A stretch of DNA of 64,000 nt from Sternotherus odoratus (lineage: Eukaryota > Chordata > Testudines > Kinosternidae). A model generated the notes under the pieces. That model ran no database searches. It worked only from the letters and a program-made list of their open reading frames with translations, and was not told where the DNA came from. The translations under genes were made by a program, and so were the position numbers. The stretch spans positions 67,154,390 to 67,218,389 of the forward strand of contig JAVMKO010000003.1 in the NCBI GenBank assembly GCA_032164245.1, read 5' to 3'. The stretch's first letter is position 1; each line of letters opens with the position of its first letter. This document shows, piece by piece, positions 48,547 to 58,509 of the stretch.

Positions 48547-50177
48547 TGAATAGCGTGGGCTATACAGAATTCCCACAGGAGGGTCGCCTCCTGGCACAAG
48601 GGGCTGGAGCGGGCCCCGCCTTGTTTGTTGATATAGTATTGGGCTGTGGTGTTGTCTGTCATCACCGCTACACAGTGACCCCGCAGCGTGTCCCGGAATG
48701 CCTGGCACGCGAGGCGGACGGCCCTCAGTTCTCTGACATTGATATGGAGGCAGAGATCTGAGTCCGACCAGAGGCCTTGGGTCCTGAGTTCCCCGAGGTG
48801 GGCTCCCCACCCTAGGGACGAAGCGTCTGTCACCAGGGACATGGACGGGCTGGGGGGAAGGAAGGGGACCCCCTGGCAGGCATTGTCCTGGTCTTCCCAC
48901 CAAGCCAGAGCAGATAGGGTGGCCTTGGGAATGGAGAGGAGGGCGTCCATACTGTCTCTTCTCGGTCTGTAGGCCACTGCGAGCCATGACTGAAGAGGGC
49001 GTAGCCTCAGTCTGGCATGCTGTATGACGTGAGTGCACAATGCCATGTGACCTAACAGGCTGAGGAAGACCCTGACCGTGGTCATGGGGCAGGTGCGCAG
49101 CTGTCTGATGGCCGACCGGATGGTGAGGAACTGAGGTGGAGGCAGGGATGCCCTTGCTACTGTGGAGTCTAGTAGGGCCCCTATGAACTCTATTTTCTGG
49201 GTTGGTTCCAAGGTGGACTTCCCCTTGTTGAGGAGGATGCCCAAGCGGTCGAACGTGCTGATGACTAACTGCACGTGTGCGCTGACTTGGTCCTTGGAGA
49301 TGCCTTGGATCAGCCAGTCGTCGAGGTACGGATAGAGTTGTACCCCGCGGCGCCGAAGAAACGCCGCTACTACCGCCATGCACTTTGTGAACACCCTGGG
49401 TGCGGTGGACAGGCCAAAGGGCAGGACGGCAAATTGGTAGTGTTCCCCCGCCACCATGAAGCGGAGGTAACGCCTGTGTGAAGGCTTGATGCTCACGTGA
49501 AAGTAAGCGTCCTTCATGTCGAGGGCAGCGAACCAGTCTCCCGGATCCAGAGAGGGAATAATGGTACCCAAGGTGACCATGCGGAACTTGAACCTGATCA
49601 TGTAGGCGTTGAGTCCTCGCAGGTCTAGAATAGGCCGTAGGCCCCCTTTCGCCTTGGGGATCAGGAAGTAGCGGGAGTAGAACCCCTTCCCCCTGAACTC
49701 CTCCGGTACGGGCTCGATGGCTCCCAGTGTGAGGAGCGACCTCACCTCCTGTACGAGGAGTTGCTCGTGAGAGGGGTCCCTGAAGAGGGACGAGGAGGGT
49801 GGGTGGGAGGGAGGAGTAGAGGAAAGCTGGAGTGAATATCCCACCTCCACCGTGCGAAGGACCCACTGGTCCGATGTAATGTCCGACCATGCACGGCGGA
49901 AGTGGGACAGGCGATCTCCAAAGGGAGGATCCAGGTTGACAACTGGTGCTCTGCCCCCGGGCGCACCTTCAAAAGGCAGGCTTGGGCCCCTGGGGTAGCT
50001 TGGGGCCCTGATGTTTCGCGCCCTGCCGGGGCCCCGGCCTACGGCGGTAGGTCCTATCTCTCCTACGGGAGGAGTCCTGGGGAGGGCGCGCAGGAGGGAA
50101 GAACCTCCTGCGTGGTGGCAGGAAGGGGCGCTTCTGTTGACCCGGGGTATGCATCCCAAGGGTCTTGAGCGTGACAC
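48498..50177 (-). pseudogene. DIRS reverse transcriptase and RNase H, frameshifted at 3' end
   Basis: Open frame of 559 residues. Motifs: RPILDLRGLNAYM near 181, motif A ALDMKDAYFHV (Asp220), LPFGLSTAP near 252, catalytic YLDDW (Asp286, Asp287). RNase H follows with Asp451 in TDASSLGWG, Glu483 in NVREL and Asp508 in MTDN. The frame then leaves the expected path at HPVARTLWRTISAGPL and stops, while the continuation (NTLADHLSR) lies in another frame. A deletion near 48546 fits this. The N-terminal 90 residues overlap the gag end in another frame and the true start is uncertain. Confidence 0.9.
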
Positions 50178-52514
50178 CCCTATCCTTCAGGGCCTGGAGG
50201 CGGGTGTCAGTGTCCTCCGAAAAGAGGGATTGGCCCTCGAAAGGAAGGTCTTGTATCTTATGCTGCATTGCAGGGGCCAGGTTAGAAGACTGGAGCCATG
50301 CAGCACGGCGGAGGGCGATACCTGAGGCCATTGTCCTTGCCGCCGAGTCCGCTGAGTCTAAAGCCGCCTGTAGGGCGTAGCGGGAAATGTCCCTACTTTG
50401 ATGGAGTAGGGCCTTAAATTCATGTTTGCCCTCTTGCTGGACCCGGTTTTCCAGTTTAGCGAGGGTCTCCACCGTATCGAAGTGGTGGCGACTGAGGAGT
50501 GCCTGGTGGTTGGCCACTCGCAGTTGAAGGCCCCCGGACGAGTAGACCTTCCTGCCAAAATGGTCCAGGCGCCTCGCCTCCCTAGTTTTGGGGACCTGGG
50601 CCTCTTAACCATGGCGCTCCTTATTATTAACGGAGTCCACCACTAATGAAGACGGCGGCGGGTGAATATAAAGATGTTCATACCCCTTGGCCGGGACAAA
50701 GTATCTTTTCTCTACACCCCTCGCTGTGGGGGGAAGAGAGGCTGGGGTCTTCCATAGCGTGGCAACATTTTGCCTGATGGTATTGATAAAGGGCACCACC
50801 ACCCGGGTCGGTGTACCCTTAGTAAGCATGGTGGTGACTGGGTCCTCCACCCCTGGGACCTCCTCCATGGGAAGGTTCATATTTGTGGCTACGGCCTTTA
50901 ACAAGGTTTGGTAGTTAGTCAGGTCTACCGTAGGGGGACTGGCAGAGGAGGTCCCTGCTACCACCTCAACCCGCGCCGTGTAGGTGTAGGAGGTGTAGGA
51001 GCCCCGGTCCGGGCTGTGATGCCCCTCCGAGCGGGGGGCCCCCTGGAATGGGGCTACCTCTGGCTCTGCGGTAGCCTCAGACATAAGTGGAAACCCCGGC
51101 TCAGATTGGGTAGAGCGGGGTTGGTTATAGGCCCAGGTGTCCCAGGCCGGCCAGGTGGAGTGTCCCTGCGCCGCCCGGGCTGAACGAGGAGACCCGGAGG
51201 CTACAGGTGAGGGCCAATGTGCCACCTCTCCGAGCTGCGGGGCCACCGGTGCCGAGGCTTGATGGGGCCGTATGCCTGAAGACTCCCGGCGCTTTGGCTG
51301 ACTCCTCGACCAGTGCCGACGGTGCCGGTCCGGAGACGCGTGTTCCTGAGACGCGTAGCTCGGGGAGCGCTGTCGGTGCCGCGGACTACGGTGCCGAGGC
51401 GAGGGTCGATGTCGGGAGTCGTGCCGGTGCCGCGGTGACCGGTGCCGAGAGGTCTGCCTCCTATAGGGGGACCTCGATCGGGAGCGTTGCTGCGAGGTCG
51501 ACCGGCGCCGCGATGATCGGTGCCGCGATGACGAGCGATACCGGTACGGTGAGCGGCGTCGGGACCTCGAGCGGTGCCGGGACGAGGAATGGCCCGAAGA
51601 GCGGCGTCGAGGGTGGCCGCGTCGGGAGCTGGCGGACTGGTACCAGGAGTACGACCGGTGCCGAGAGTGCGACCGGCCCCGTGAGCATGGGCGCTGGGAC
51701 TCTGATCGGTACCGGGACTCTGACCGGCGAGGGGAGCGAGAGCGACGTGAGCGCCCGTCCGGAGACCTGGATCTGGGCCTCTGCTCCGTGCGGCGCCAAG
51801 ACTGCGACCGGTGCTGGGAAGCTGACCAGTGCCGGGAGTCGGATCGGCGCCGCGAGATCGAGCGGCGTCCCTGCTCTGCCGGGCTCCGAGCCGCGATCTC
51901 CTCCCCCATCAAGGGTGGCTTGCCCTTGGAACGGGGTTGCCGCTGCGGTGAGCCCACCGAAAGCAGCTCCCTCGCAGCAGCGAACGCCTCCGGAGTGGAG
52001 GGAAGCTGCTACGGGACCGGCAGGCGGAGTGGGGATACCACTCACACCGGACTCAACGGGCCCGTCCGGGTCGCCGGAGTCAACGGTGCCGGTGCCGGTG
52101 TCTGGTCATCCGGGCGTCCGGAGTCGAAGCCAGCGATATCGGCGCCGACGTCCCCGCGCGATCTGTCGGGGCTGGACGCGGCTGGGGGTCTCTCCTCCTC
52201 TTGGTACTGGGCGAACGCGACCAGTGCCGAGGTTTAGACTTGTGCGGCTTGGGAGCGGGGCCCGGTGCCGCCCCCAAGTCCGGCTGGAGAACCACTTTCA
52301 TTAAGATGTGCCTGAGGCGGGACTCACGGTCTTTGCGGGTCCTCGGCTTAAAGGATTTGCAGATTTTGCAAGTATCTGCTAAGTGCGATTCCCCCAAGCA
52401 CTTCAGGCACCTAGAGTGTGGGTCACCCACTGGCATGGGCTTCCCACACTCCGAACAGTGTTTGAAGCCCGGAGCCTTGGGCGACATAAGCTCCGGGGCA
52501 GGAGTAGCCTGCAC
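49969..52514 (-). pseudogene. DIRS gag with RS-rich domain, interrupted
   Basis: Starts at Met 52514 with a Cys-rich segment (FKHCSECGKPM, RCLKCLGESHLADTCKICKS; possible zinc knuckle, at least six Cys and one His). Then comes a frameshift between 52080 and 51957, and a segment in the 51957-50605 frame with about 200 residues dense in RS/SR dipeptides (SRRRSDSR, RSRSPDGRSRRSRSPRR, RHRSPRHRHDSRH). Then follow LTNYQTLLKAVATNMNLPME and VEKRYFVPAKGYEHLYIHPP, a single in-frame TAA at 50605-50607, and HHFDTVETLAKLENRVQQEG to the end. The antisense frame 51207-52304 is a shadow of the RS repeat. Confidence 0.85.
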
Positions 52515-52629
52515 TTAACACTATTTACACTATTAACAATTCTAACTACCTATTGAACTATAACTGTTAAACATTAACTAGAACTATAAACACGAATAGA
52601 AACGAAGCACAATAGCTAGGAGATGAGGA

Positions 52630-52864
52630 GAACGCGAAAGCAGCACTCCTCTGTTCCTACAACCAGCTCGTCTGCGGTAAGAAGGAACTGGAGATGGTGG
52701 CTGTGTCGCAGGGGTATTTATGGGTCGCCATGAAGGCGCCACTCTAGGGGGCTCCCTGCTCGCCCAGCCTCTAGCTAGGGGAAAATCTACCCGGCAACCA
52801 GGCCCGCTGCGCGTACCTAACCTAATTGGAATGCATGTGAGCAATCACTCGAAGAAGAATACAG
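52630..52864. repeat. DIRS right inverted terminal repeat with promoter-like motifs
   Basis: The reverse complement reads CTGTATTCTTCTTCGAGTGA at the terminus. Read on the minus strand it has CCCATAAATACCCC, a TATA-like box, and CCAGTTCCTTCTT about 30 bp further, compatible with transcription of gag. The intron from 52865 to 54109 is otherwise AT-rich with nothing recognised. Confidence 0.8.
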
Positions 52865-54109
52865 AGTTTCCAAGTAATTTAAAATAGCTCATCTTTTTCG
52901 TGGGCATTACCAGCATATTGTATCTGAGGTTCTGAAGGAGATCCTTGTGCATTTATCTTTTCAACTCAAGGAAAAAAATAGAAAAAGCAAATATTTAAAT
53001 AGCGGTACTGCAACATATAGTAATTGGGTTTTGTCTGAAGCTGCCTTACAAAAACCCATCAGTACTATAAATTGGTAATAATATTTTACCATGTAGTAAG
53101 CTGCTTCTTAGATTTCACTCCCCTTAGTATCATTAAAGTATGACCTGCAATTTAGAGCAAAGGATGAGCTATGTTGCATATCAGTGTGCTGACAGAAACT
53201 AGCTATTCTGATCGAAATAATTTACATTTCAAAGAAATATTAAATCTTGTATTTTATAGCTCACTTTAAAAGAAATCTGTTAGGCACTAGAGTTTTTACG
53301 GTCTTTCCAATGTACAGCTAATGAAAAGATTCTACACCAAAAACATTCCAGAAAAGAGGCTATTCACTTGGAATTGGCAAACATGTATGAGCAGATCTAC
53401 GGTTCTGTGAACTCTTACCTCAGCACTTCACTCCCAGCACCATTTAAAACCATGAATTCATGATCATCACAAGCATGATCCCTTGTGGATCTGAATGTTT
53501 TGTGAGAATTTTATATAAGCCATCCATGCACCCAAATGCCCTCAGTTCTCTTCTTCTATTTAAAATCCTGTCCAAAGACTTGGGAGAGCAGAGAATGAAG
53601 GTGGATATTTTGAAAACTCTAGTTACCAGTAAATAATCACCTTTTCTTTATTAAAAAAATTCTCTCCAGAAACAAGCATCTGACTCAGCTCCCATGAGAG
53701 AGTAATATGCAATATGAGCTTAATGTAGCAGTTTTACAGATTTCAGAAAAGGTGATATTCTTTAAGCATGCTTAGAAGTCACCTTACATTTAGCAGTGTG
53801 ACCCCTCTCCCACTAGATTTCCTGTCTGATTATAGTAGTCCTGATAGTTGTTAAACAGAAATTACTTTTCCCTTGGACCAGAAATTACTTTCCCAACGAC
53901 TTGTCCCAGAAGACAACGAGCAATGTCAAATTTTCTAAAAGGCTTTATTTTAGTGAAAATAATCGCTCATATGCTCTTTGTACATTAACTTACATGTGGA
54001 AATTAAGCTACATAAATTGAAGAGGCTTTGAAAAGACCTGGGAGGTTAATGTACTGATGGAGACAGAGTTAAGAAACCACCTTAAATTCAGGATGTAGGT
54101 GTAGAACTA

Positions 54110-54584
54110 CAGTAAACCCTCGATTTAACGTACCTCGATTTAACGGACTTCGGATGCAACGGACAAAATTTCTAAGCAAGTCTGATGCATCCGAAATCCA
54201 TTTGTCGGGGGCTGGCTGCCGGCTCCCGGCTGCCGCCCGGGTCCAGGCAGCGGGCGGGCTGGCTGCCAGCTCCCGGCTGCCGCCCGGGTCCAGGCAGCGG
54301 GCAGGCTGGCTGCCAGCTCCTGGCTGCCGCCCGGGTCCCTCCTGCAGGCGGGCTGGCTGGCTGCCGGCTCCCGCCCAAGTCCCGCCTGCGGATGGGCTGG
54401 CTGACGGGTCCCGGCTGCCGCCCGGGTCCCAGCAGCAGGCGGGCTGCGGAGCTGCCGCCCCGGCCCTGTGGCGGGCGGGCTGCTGCTCCAACAGCTCATT
54501 TTTTTTTTATTATTAAATAACGGACTTTTTCATTTAACGGACACCCCCTCGCCCCAATTAGTCCGTTAAATCGAGGTTTTACTG
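54110..54584. mobile_element. Tigger-like MITE with GC-rich tandem core
   Basis: The ends CAGTAAACCCTCGATTTAAC and TTAAATCGAGGTTTTACTG are inverted copies with TA on both sides (54108-54109, 54585-54586). About 300 bp in the centre are five or six copies of a unit near 50 bp (CTCCCGGCTGCCGCCCGGGT). Open frames of up to 140 codons on both strands come from this tandem array. 54590-55239 has nothing recognised. Confidence 0.88.
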
Positions 54585-55239
54585 TATGTCCTTCGAAACA
54601 CTGAATAGAACTTTAGGGAATGCCCTTCTCACTCAGGCATTTCAGGCAGCAAATTTGTGGGTTGGGTCCTCACAAATATTTGACAAGAAAATGCATCACT
54701 AAAACCCTGACATTTTGTTCAGATCCCATTTTTTATAGATAGAAAACTAACTGTAAAGAAGCACAGATCTCTTACTAAATCAATTATCTTTATCAAATGG
54801 TGGGTGGGTTTTCCTAATTTAAAACTGATTAGCTACTAAACCATTAATAAATCACATCAAAGGGCAGGACGACTGGATGAAATGCACTGAGGATGATTGG
54901 GGACATGGCCCTCACACCCAGTATTTGGCTCTGTGTGAGGGACATGGATTAACAGCACATAGGAAAATATGCTCAAAATAAGTGGGGATCCACAGGTGCA
55001 ATCTTTGCCTCTAGGCTTGGCAGTTCATGGCCCTGGCACCTCTAGGGTTGCTTTATCAATTTCGAAAGTAAAAAATTGCTTGAGCTCCAACGCCTAACTG
55101 CTTGATACTGGCATCTCTTTCATTACAAATGAATCACTGATTGTACTTATGAATTTTAGCATGCTGTATGTGGAGGTCAGGCCCCAACTACCTTGTATTC
55201 TTTGTTTTAAAACTCACTAAATCATCATTCACTGTTCAC

Positions 55240-57643
55240 CTACTGCCATTTTGTGACCCCAGAGACAATAACTGGGACCAGTTCTACAGCTCCCAGAAAG
55301 AGACAGTAGACCTCTTGTTTTAAGTGTTTCTCACGAGATAGATCCCAGAAGGGGAACAGACAGCAGGGGTCAGATGGAGGAATAGAATGGAACTGGAGGG
55401 AATGGCCCTCTTTCATAACTTCCAGTAGCCACTTGTCTGAAGTAAGGTACTCCCAAGCAGGTAGATAGTAAGAGAGTGGGTCTCCAAAGGAGGGGTAGTC
55501 ACACAACTGGTGATCCAGTGGAGTGGAATACTTGATGCCGCCAATGAAGGCACCAAAAGTGTCTCTTAAGAGAGAGGTGTTGATTGGGTAGAAGTAGGGG
55601 TGGGAGTCCCTCATTTCTGAGGTCTAGCCTTTCTCCTGAAGGCTCCTGAGGCTTAGGGAAAGTGTGCTGATGGTAGTGGAAAGATCTCAAGTTCTGAGCA
55701 GTTTGAAATCAACTAAACTGGCTTCTCATTGCAGACACACAAATCTTCAGTGATCGCAACACTGTCCTGGAGTCCTTGAGTATGTGGAGAAAGGAATCTG
55801 TATGCTCGGGAAAGAGCTTAGGTCCTTCAAACAGAAGGTCTACTTCCATGTTTTGAACCTCTCTTGGAAGTCCTAAGGACTGGGTCCAGGATGCTTTTCT
55901 CATGACCATCACCATGACCACAGACCTGGAAGGTGTATGAGTGACATCTAAGGCAGCTTGCAGAGAGGTTTTTTCTATCAACTGTCCTTCAGTGATGATA
56001 GACTGGAATTGATCTTTCTGGTCTTGTGGCAAATGCTAAATAAAATGTGTAAACTTGAAGTATGTATTGAAATCATATTTTGCCATCAAGGCCTAGCATT
56101 TGACAATGTGAAATTGGAGAGTGGCTGATGAAAAGTTCTTCCTTCCCATCAAGTCCAGACATTTAGATTCCTTATACGATGGAGAGGGTCTAGATCACGT
56201 TTGATTGTTTCTCTCATTGGTAGCTTCCACCATAAAGGAATTGGGGTTAAGGTGAGAGAAGATGTACTCCATTCCTTTGTGTGGGATTCAGTATTTTTTT
56301 TATCTGCCCATTTACAGATTGGTGGGATTGTGGCAGGTGTTTGCACAGGGCATTTGTGGGAGATATAGGTAGGACAAAGTTTACTTAGGGATGTCAGGAT
56401 GTCCACCAGGGAACATTTGGGCTCTTGTACCTTCTCTAATGGGATTTGAAGGGAGTCCAGTAGCCTTTTCAGGAGTTCCTGGAATGTTTGAAATCATCTT
56501 TGTAAGAGGCCGATGGTGGCACTACCACCTCAACTAGAGATGAAGATTTTCCAGATGGAGGTGAGATCTTCTCTGCCTAAGTCTCCTCTTCCTTTTGTAC
56601 ATCTTCCAGTCCTGGAGAAGTGCAGAGGGGTGGGGACATTCTGTAGAAGCTCATGGTTGGTATGGTACTGGTGCTTTCTCCTAGGCATCCAATGAAATTG
56701 GTCACTGTAGTGGCCCAGTAGTATCAGTGACCCCACTGGGGAGGGACCCAATGATAATCATAGTCTCTAAGTCTGATATCTGGATGGTTCCCCAGGTTTG
56801 GGTCTTCATGTGAAGGGCTCATTGGGATGGGATAGAATAGTACAGTACCAAGATGGATTCATGTACTGAGATCTTTGAGTCAGTGGTGTCTTCCTCTGAA
56901 CTAAGGCAGGGGGAGCCCTCTGATGTTCTAATCTGTACTGAAAACTGGAGGTATAAACCAGTCTCGATATGCTGCTTTTGTAGTGGTGCCATAGAGGCGA
57001 TGGTGGTAGATCCTCCTATAATTTGTGATTCAGGTTCAGAGATAAGAAGATCCTCTGGAGAAAGGAATCTAGAAGGAAGTAGAGGGCTAGGATATCCATC
57101 AGCTGAAGCTCAAGTTGGTACTGGGTGGTGAGATGGAGATTGTTGCATAACCAAGATGGTTGTAGTGTCCTGCCTTCTTTCAGAGATATTGAGAGATACT
57201 GGTACCAGGGTGTGAATGATAGCCTTTTGGGTCTTGTTATGTCTAAAGGGAGTAGATGGTGGTACTGTGGTATTTGTTCTTGAGGTAGGCACCTCTGAGT
57301 GGGTCTTCTTCCTCAGAAACGATACCTCAATACCAGACCCAGTCCGAGACTCTGCTGTACCATTCGAAAGATGAGAGGTCTCCCAAGAGTGGGTCATATG
57401 CCATTGCATATGATCTTCCCCCCTCCTCTTCATTTCCTTGCTGGGAGAAGAATGCTTCCTCTTTTTTGGGGTCTTATTGTCCAGGGCTGCAGACGAAACA
57501 GCAATAATGACCAAGGCTGTCTGCAACATAGATGCTGATATACCGGGGGGGGGGGGGGGGGGAGTGGGGGGGACACGCTCAGGAGCTAGAGCATACTTCA
57601 TTAGTATTAGTTTCAGTCTAGTGGGAGTAAAATCACTTCCCAC
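55240..57643 (-). pseudogene. DIRS relic A: gag through first part of RT
   Basis: Minus-strand segments line up in order with the large DIRS copy: RLKLILMKYALAPE (against RLRHILMKVVLQPD), a block at 56406-56149, EKTSLQAALDVTHTPSRSVV (against SRYALQAALDSADSAARTMA) at 56032-55709, and FGDPLSYYLPAWEYLTSDKWLL...LFLGAVELVP (start of RT) at 55690-55240. Every segment is in a different frame and there are stops. RT stops being recognisable after VELVP. The gag here is less RS-rich. A G18 run is at 57545-57562. Confidence 0.8.
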
Positions 57644-58130
57644 TGTGTTGAGAAGGAACAGTCACTGCCCCTAATTGGAGGAGATGATTTACCTCTTGGT
57701 GCAGTAAATATTCATGAGAGTGGTCCATGAAGAGAGACGGGGAGGGTGTGTGGGTGAGTGGTATAGACAGGAAAGGAATGGTATAGCCTGTTCGGATGAC
57801 CTGTGTCCGTGGTGATAGCTGTCTACTTGAGGTAGAATGGCTGGTCTCCGAATAGCTGGTGGATGGTATATGTGCTGGAATGTGGGAGAGGTCTTCCGGA
57901 CCCTTGACCAAGCCTTCAAATTTACTTATTAGAGGAAGTAGGCTGAGATGCTGCTGGTGGTGGAGGGCGTCGTCGTTGTGGTCTCTGTCTCTATCGTTGC
58001 TGGTGTTTTTGTAAGGCCTCTGATGTTGCTGCATGTATGTCGGGTATGAAGGCCACTGATATGGTTGATATCTTCTTTTGGCAGGTATATGAATGCCAAG
58101 GGACTGGAGGTTAGTGTGTGAATCCTTCAT
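57633..58130 (-). pseudogene. DIRS relic B: gag end through first part of RT
   Basis: Encodes SLGIHIPAKRRYQPYQWP (gag end, against TLGMHTPGQQKRPFLPP) and then HSHEYLLHQEVNHLLQLGAV...VPSQHSGK, start of RT. It joins directly to the gag of relic A at about 57635. RT ends within a few residues of where relic A also ends. Confidence 0.75.
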
Positions 58131-58159
58131 GGTGAGCAGAACTTCATTGGGTTACACTG

Positions 58160-58509
58160 AAAGATTAATAGCTGAGAAATGTTATATGCAGTGGTGGGAA
58201 ACCTGCGGCCTGTCAGGGTAATCCATTGACGGGCCGCAAGACAGTTTGTTTACATTGACATTCTGCGGCTCCCAGTGGCCACAGTTCACCATTCCCAGCC
58301 AATGAGAGTGGTGGAAAGCAGCAGCCAGCATGTCTCTGCAGCCTGAGCTACTTCCCGCAGCTCCCATTGGCCGGGAATGGCAAACTGCGGCCACTGGGAG
58401 CTGCGGAAGGTCAATGTAAACAAACTATCTTGCAGCCCGCCAGTGGATTATCCTGAAAGGCCGCAGATTGCCCACCACTGCATATAACATTTCTCAGCTA
58501 TTAATCTTT
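58160..58509. mobile_element. Fold-back element with 39 bp perfect inverted ends
   Basis: 58160-58198 and 58471-58509 are exact reverse complements (AAAGATTAATAGCTGAGAAA and ATGTTATATGCAGTGGTGGG). Inner parts also pair (CAGTTTGTTTACATTGAC against its complement near 58420). The core terminus CAGTGGTGGG..CCTGCGGCC is that of a common hAT-like MITE, but here another 29 bp outside it is also inverted. Confidence 0.85.

Larger units (their letters stand above)
46681..52864 (-). mobile_element. DIRS-type tyrosine-recombinase retrotransposon, nearly full length
   Basis: The coding strand is minus, the same as WASF1. Order from 5' to 3': terminal repeat with a TATA-like ATAAATA (near 52719), leader, gag, RT with RNase H, a connector region, tyrosine recombinase, internal complementary region, opposite terminal repeat. 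The terminal repeats are inverted (46721-46884 against 52679-52842, one mismatch in 164). DIRS elements are copied by RT and inserted as circles by the recombinase, not by a DDE integrase. Gag and RT/RH carry lesions while the recombinase frame is open, so the copy is young but probably not autonomous. It sits in a WASF1 intron. Confidence 0.95.

Noticed and set aside
48546..49890. Upstream part of the second long minus-strand DIRS frame
   Set aside because: Shadow of RT. Only its last part (48070-48546) continues the real protein.
51207..52304. 365-codon plus-strand frame opposite DIRS gag
   Set aside because: It is antisense to the RS-rich repeat. The coding bias of the RS codons keeps the opposite frame open.
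54069..54516. Gly/Ala/Pro-rich frames on both strands
   Set aside because: Tandem repeat core of a Tigger-like MITE.
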